A stretch of 64,000 nt of DNA from Moraxella sp. ZY210820 (GTDB taxonomy: Bacteria; Pseudomonadota; Gammaproteobacteria; Pseudomonadales; Moraxellaceae), in contig NZ_CP089978.1 in NCBI RefSeq assembly GCF_030674635.1, forward strand, positions 1 to 64,000, read 5' to 3'. Below the pieces are notes generated by a model. The model ran no database searches. It saw nothing but the letters and a program-made list of their open reading frames with translations, and was not told the DNA's origin. Positions 60,035 to 64,000 of this stretch are shown one piece after another (position 1 is the first letter of the stretch; each line of letters starts with the position of its first letter). The translations under genes were made by a program, and so were the position numbers.

Positions 60035-60982
60035 TCAGCTTACCTTCCTTTCCACCCTACCCACCACATCATTATAATAATACGCTCCAATCTCGCCTAT
60101 ATTTATCAATTCAATGGCTTTGTCTATTTCAGAAAGTGGCACATTAAACCATTCTGTTGGGGTATAATAATGACCGTCTTTTCCCAATAATTTTAAATTG
60201 AGTTTTTGTTTGGCAAAAAAAGAATGTAAAATATATTCTATTTTTTGGGTGTTGGCATTATTGGTTTGATATTCAGCAATAATTTCCACTTCGCTATACA
60301 AAAATGCCTCATCATTCATACAATTGGCAATTCGTTCTATACCCGTTTGGCGAGTAAAACCTATTTTATGCAAATAAGGATAATTGATAAACTCTGCTTT
60401 TGGTGTTTTGAGTTTGGCAATATAAATTTCGCCTGTGCGTTCTATTTGCTCGGCATAATACATATCTTGCTCTGGGCTGATATTAAACCCATATAAATCC
60501 TGCCAATCTTTATTGGTAATTGCCAAATGATAACTGGTGACTTTGTGTTTTGATAATGCGGTTGCCAATGACCGAGCCAGCATATTAGACTCTGTACCAT
60601 TGGCAAAAATTAGGCGTATCCGTTCTTTAAAATGCTTATTTTTGCGTTTTTCGTCAATTTCAATATCGGCAATAAAGCACAGCATTCCCATCAATACAAA
60701 AACGGCATTTTTTTTGATATATTGTGTGGGATTTTCTTTTTCAATGTGATATTGATTTTGAGCAATAATTTGTTCCAATTTAAAAAATACAGGTTTAAAA
60801 TGTTCAAAATCTTCACAAACAAAACGCTCGCCAATATCTTTGGCAACATCCAAAATGCGTTTTTTGACATTTAAAGTGGCAGTATTTTCTCCCAAAATGT
60901 CTATATTACCAACATTCTCCAAAAGCCCAAAATCATCATTATTAAAAATATCATCCAATGACGATAAAGTATGATTATTCAT
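60035..60982 (-). CDS. GIY-YIG nuclease of T5orf172 type
   Basis: This 315-residue protein starts at ATG 60982 (MNNHTLSSLDD); the frame is open further upstream, but that part overlaps another gene. An N-terminal domain of about 180 residues has no clear family. The C-terminal nuclease domain shows the GIY-YIG pattern of the T5orf172/MUG113 group: GEIYIAKL at 184-191, KIGFT at 206-210, Arg217, the likely metal-binding Glu249 in KIEYILHSFF, and TEWFNV near 276. It is last gene of the Fic-helicase-small gene operon, 88 bp upstream of guaA on the same strand. Confidence 0.8.
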   Translation of the reverse strand: MNNHTLSSLDDIFNNDDFGLLENVGNIDILGENTATLNVKKRILDVAKDIGERFVCEDFEHFKPVFFKLEQIIAQNQYHIEKENPTQYIKKNAVFVLMGMLCFIADIEIDEKRKNKHFKERIRLIFANGTESNMLARSLATALSKHKVTSYHLAITNKDWQDLYGFNISPEQDMYYAEQIERTGEIYIAKLKTPKAEFINYPYLHKIGFTRQTGIERIANCMNDEAFLYSEVEIIAEYQTNNANTQKIEYILHSFFAKQKLNLKLLGKDGHYYTPTEWFNVPLSEIDKAIELINIGEIGAYYYNDVVGRVERKVS

Positions 60983-60986
60983 TTGA

Positions 60987-61292
60987 TTATCCCAATAAAT
61001 TGTATTTATCAACAGTTGCCAAATGTGCGATTTTCTCTGGTGATTGTTTGATATTGACCAGAGCAATCGCCAACAATTCTTCATCAAAATCATCACTATC
61101 CATATCAGGTACTCGCCCATTTTTTTCAAAAAAATGAATAATGGGTAAGAATTGATTGGTTAAAACATCGTGTTGTTGATTAACTTCTTTTTCATTAATC
61201 TGAATATTGTCCAATAAACCACTGGTGTCTTTTAAAAAAATGTCTTCTAAATGAACAAATATTCGGCTTTCGTGTAGGGCATTGATATTCAT
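60987..61292 (-). CDS. Small unknown protein of the helicase-nuclease operon
   Basis: This 101-residue acidic protein (VHLEDIFLKDTSGLLDNIQI; DMDSDDFDEELLAIALVNIK) overlaps the helicase gene by 4 bp at its start and ends 4 bp before the nuclease start, so all three are translationally linked. The first part, LEDIFLKDTSGLLD, is echoed in the N-terminus of the nuclease (LDDIFNNDDFGLLEN), suggesting a shared short helix or interaction motif. No family was recognised. Confidence 0.65.
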   Translation of the reverse strand: MNINALHESRIFVHLEDIFLKDTSGLLDNIQINEKEVNQQHDVLTNQFLPIIHFFEKNGRVPDMDSDDFDEELLAIALVNIKQSPEKIAHLATVDKYNLLG

Positions 61293-63481
61293 TTATTAGC
61301 TCCTTGTTGTTTGGATTGCTCATTTTTAAGGTATTCCGCCTTTTTGACACGCACCCACGCCAGCACCTGTGCCATACGCACTTCAAAGGCATCGCTGGCA
61401 TTCATACTGGGTTCTCTTTTTTGATTTTTAACAAATTTTTGAATATGGGGCCAAATCAATGTTGCTTCGGCTTCGCTAATATTAGACTTGGTGGCTTTGA
61501 CCACATCGCCAACCAATTTTAAGACATCGGCATCAATGCTTTTGGATAATACTTCATAGGCATTGGCAAAAGGATTGATGGCGTGAATCAAATCAATCGG
61601 TAGTTTATCCACATTGATAAACTTTTCGCCCATTTTGATAAAATTATTTTGGCTATTTGGTGTACTTTTGCCTGTATTGGGGTCAAATATTTTGGCATCT
61701 ATTGGTAAATCTCGCTGACGGATTTTGTCTTGTTCTTGGACATTATTTTTTTGTGCATCGGTCAATAAATCAAATTGAATAAATTGATTGCCCTGTTTGA
61801 TAAAAATTTCTTCATCTTCTACAATGGCATTTTTGGGAATTTCTTGACCATTGACGATACCGCCATTGGCATTGATGGCAATTTTGGTAAGAATGGCTTG
61901 TTCTACTTGGTCTATTTCGCTGTCATTTAATTCGGGATATTTTTTGCGAATGATTTGTGGAATAACATTGTCATTAATCACATCGCTATCAATGGCTTTT
62001 TTGCCTTCATCACTGGCGATAAACCGAGCAATTGCAGTGGTGTTTTGGCTAATGCTGGCGATAATCTCATCGGCATCTTGTTGTAATATTTTTTCGGCTT
62101 TGGCGGACAATCTTGAACCATCATCACCATCATCAATAATAATCGTACCTTTTGGCAAAGATTCATTTTCTGTTAGGCTACTTCTACGGCGAAAATTGAT
62201 GGCGGGGGCAAGCACTTGTTCCATTAATAAAGATAATGAAATGGCTTTTAACATATCATTCACCCCAGAAACGACATCGTCTTGATGAGCGTCAGGTTTG
62301 GCAATCAGGTTGGTAAATTGGGCGTGCGTTTTGCCAACACAATCTCGTGTTGCCCGTCCGATAATCTGCACCACTTCGGTCATAGAACCACGATACCCAA
62401 TGGTCAAAACATGCTCACAATACACCCAGTCAAAGCCTTCTTTTGCCATACCCAAAGCAATGATAATATCCATATCATCACGGTTCTGAATCTGCGTCAA
62501 ATATTGCTGAATCTTTGGGCGATAGCCATCGTCATCGGTAACCAAATCGGCAAGTTTTAATAATTTGCCTGTACGAGTTTTAATGCTCCAAATGCCTGTA
62601 TTTTCATCTTGGCTAATTGGTTCACCAATCACATCCATAATTTTTCTGACCGTTTCATATTTATCAATTTCGGCTGATGATGAATTTACGCTTGGAATAT
62701 GAACAATGGTTTTTTTGCTAATATCCAAACACTCTTTTAATGCCTTAAAAAAAGAATCTTGATAAAATTTATAATCTAAACTTAATGACTTTAAATATTC
62801 ATAACCATTTAATTGTTCATAATAAGTATAAGTAACTTTTTCAAATTTGATTTCATCATCATTATCCAAAATTGGCACGGCATCGCCCCGAAAATAAGAG
62901 CCTGTCATCGCCACAATATGAGCACTAGAATGTGCCATAATCTCATCTACAATTGCCCCCAAGCGGTTATTATCACTGGCGGAAATATGATGAAATTCAT
63001 CAATGCCTAATAATACATTGTCAAATAATTTGACATTTGCCACTTTATCATAACCAAATCTAAAAGTATGATGTGTGCAAATCAACACTTTGGCATCATT
63101 ATTCATAAATTCGGCAAAAATATTGGTTTTGGTGTTGTCGCTGGCAATATTATCAATCAAACATAGGTTATACCGCTTATCAATTTGCCAATCGGCAAAA
63201 AAACCAAATTCACGCAGGGGTGTATCGGCAAATGACCGCCCAATACTCATCTCTGGCACGATAATAATCGCTTTTTTGATGTCTTGATGATGTAATTTAT
63301 CCAATGCCAAAAACATCATTGCCCGAGATTTGCCTGACGCTGGGGGCGATTTAATCAGTAGATATTGACAATGGCGTTTTGCAAATGCCCGCTCTTGCAT
63401 TTGTCGCATTCCCATTGCGTTATGCGTTTTGCTTTCGCCCGTTTGTTGATAAGTTTGATTGAGTAGCGATAAATTGGACAT
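61289..63481 (-). CDS. SF2 DEAD/DEAH-type helicase
   Basis: This 730-residue helicase has a Q-like region GMRQMQERAF, Walker A SPPASGKS at 45-52, DEFH at 161-164, motif III MTGS at 192-195, motif V MAKEGFDWV near 345 and motif VI QIIGRATR at 372-379. The order matches restriction-type (ResIII) helicases and translocases. A long C-terminal half (about 400-730) is rich in D, N and K, with no recognised nuclease motif; the nuclease activity probably comes from the GIY-YIG partner. It overlaps the small gene downstream by 4 bp. Confidence 0.85.
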   Translation of the reverse strand: MSNLSLLNQTYQQTGESKTHNAMGMRQMQERAFAKRHCQYLLIKSPPASGKSRAMMFLALDKLHHQDIKKAIIIVPEMSIGRSFADTPLREFGFFADWQIDKRYNLCLIDNIASDNTKTNIFAEFMNNDAKVLICTHHTFRFGYDKVANVKLFDNVLLGIDEFHHISASDNNRLGAIVDEIMAHSSAHIVAMTGSYFRGDAVPILDNDDEIKFEKVTYTYYEQLNGYEYLKSLSLDYKFYQDSFFKALKECLDISKKTIVHIPSVNSSSAEIDKYETVRKIMDVIGEPISQDENTGIWSIKTRTGKLLKLADLVTDDDGYRPKIQQYLTQIQNRDDMDIIIALGMAKEGFDWVYCEHVLTIGYRGSMTEVVQIIGRATRDCVGKTHAQFTNLIAKPDAHQDDVVSGVNDMLKAISLSLLMEQVLAPAINFRRRSSLTENESLPKGTIIIDDGDDGSRLSAKAEKILQQDADEIIASISQNTTAIARFIASDEGKKAIDSDVINDNVIPQIIRKKYPELNDSEIDQVEQAILTKIAINANGGIVNGQEIPKNAIVEDEEIFIKQGNQFIQFDLLTDAQKNNVQEQDKIRQRDLPIDAKIFDPNTGKSTPNSQNNFIKMGEKFINVDKLPIDLIHAINPFANAYEVLSKSIDADVLKLVGDVVKATKSNISEAEATLIWPHIQKFVKNQKREPSMNASDAFEVRMAQVLAWVRVKKAEYLKNEQSKQQGANK

Positions 63482-63496
63482 TGTTTTTTCCTAACA

Positions 63497-64000
63497 TTAA
63501 ATTCGGACTAAGGTCATCATGGGTTCAAATGAGTATAAGGCTGATTTTCTGCCCGCACTTTCTTCTTTCATTGTGAGTATGCCTTTATCGTGCAAAGTTC
63601 GCACAAAACGATTGGCGGTTGCAGGGGCGATGTCTGTTTTTTCAGCGAGTTGATTGCCACGAAAAACAGGATAAGTAAACACAAAATCTAGCACTTGCAT
63701 TGCCCATTTTGATGATAAGGCATCGCTAAAAATCGGCTTCATTGCTTCATATAAATCACTGATATTTTGAGCAACGGTCAAATTAAAATGAGCTTGATTG
63801 GCAACGGCTTGTAAAAAGAATTCACACCACGCTGTCCAGTCGTTATTTTCAGATACTTGTCGCATCAGTGCCAAATATTCATCTTTATGCTCTTCAAAAT
63901 AACCGCTGATATAAAAATGCGGTTCGCTAATTGCCCCTGCTTGCCACAACATTAGCGTAATGAGCATTCGCCCAATACGCCCGTTGCCGTCTTGAAAAGG
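63497..64000 (-). CDS. Fic family protein, C-terminal part (cut by window end)
   Basis: The frame runs off the window. At its edge it reads PFQDGNGRIGR, the core of the Fic motif HPFxDGNGRxxR, whose His lies just outside. Fic proteins transfer AMP or other nucleotide moieties to protein hydroxyls. About 167 residues are visible: the Fic helix bundle, then a winged-helix-like end (GNQLAEKTDIAPATANRFVR, DKGILTMKEE). It is followed by the helicase gene after 15 bp on the same strand, so it looks like the same operon. Confidence 0.85.
   Translation of the reverse strand, partial: PFQDGNGRIGRMLITLMLWQAGAISEPHFYISGYFEEHKDEYLALMRQVSENNDWTAWCEFFLQAVANQAHFNLTVAQNISDLYEAMKPIFSDALSSKWAMQVLDFVFTYPVFRGNQLAEKTDIAPATANRFVRTLHDKGILTMKEESAGRKSALYSFEPMMTLVRI

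Noticed and set aside
61612..61622. TTATCCACA-type DnaA box
   Set aside because: It is a single copy inside the helicase coding sequence, far from dnaA and without neighbours, so it is expected by chance.
61851..63287. Plus-strand frames opposite the helicase gene
   Set aside because: They are antisense to a helicase with intact motifs and have no start signals.

Overview
The window opens at the dnaA start codon and carries dnaA-dnaN-recF-gyrB in the usual order, so it is almost certainly the origin-proximal end of a chromosome. The DNA is AT-rich. The DnaA N-terminus, an 823-residue GyrB with a long insert, and the plsB/pnp/rpsO block all look like Moraxellaceae (an Acinetobacter- or Moraxella-type gammaproteobacterium). 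The family is inferred from remembered protein similarity; no species is claimed.

Layout. (1) 0-14 kb: replication genes. recF and gyrB are separated by about 2.8 kb of small immunity-like or hypothetical genes, one of them frameshifted, plus a lipoprotein gene. Then come a lipoprotein, a GNAT enzyme, two RlaP-type (PF10127) nucleotidyltransferases flanking a TacA/TacT-like toxin-antitoxin pair, and tehB. Six parS-like palindromes are scattered through this stretch and a seventh lies in mazG at 52 kb. All four that fall inside genes are read as the same peptide, FHVEQ. (2) 13.6-26 kb: avtA, an XRE repressor with its own operator, three small exported proteins, anmK, a yefM-yoeB pair whose toxin has an in-frame amber codon, tyrS, rph, recD, nrdR-ribD and a solo adenine methyltransferase. 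(3) 26-38.7 kb: a complete hca/mhp route for 3-phenylpropionate or cinnamate. HcaEFCD dioxygenase and HcaB give 2,3-dihydroxyphenylpropionate; MhpB cleaves the ring; MhpC, MhpD, MhpE and MhpF degrade the product to central metabolites. MhpT would import substrate and a LysR protein would regulate. Both divergent promoter regions hold a shared 11-bp motif in the same opposed arrangement. (4) 38.8-57 kb: housekeeping genes (ubiK, comM, ribE, a P-II gene, cysK, dsbA, plsB, pnp, rpsO, mazG, comEA-like, hemF, cysI). (5) 57-64 kb: an accessory region around guaA. guaA is strikingly GC-richer than its surroundings. Upstream of it, on the same strand, lie a Fic protein (cut by the window end), an SF2 helicase, a small unknown protein and a T5orf172-type GIY-YIG nuclease. 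This is the best candidate for an undescribed defence-type system here.

Limits: family calls come from motif reading and memory, not searches. Start codons were moved inward where a better ribosome-binding site or family N-terminus supported it. No tRNA, rRNA, CRISPR array or intact insertion sequence was seen.
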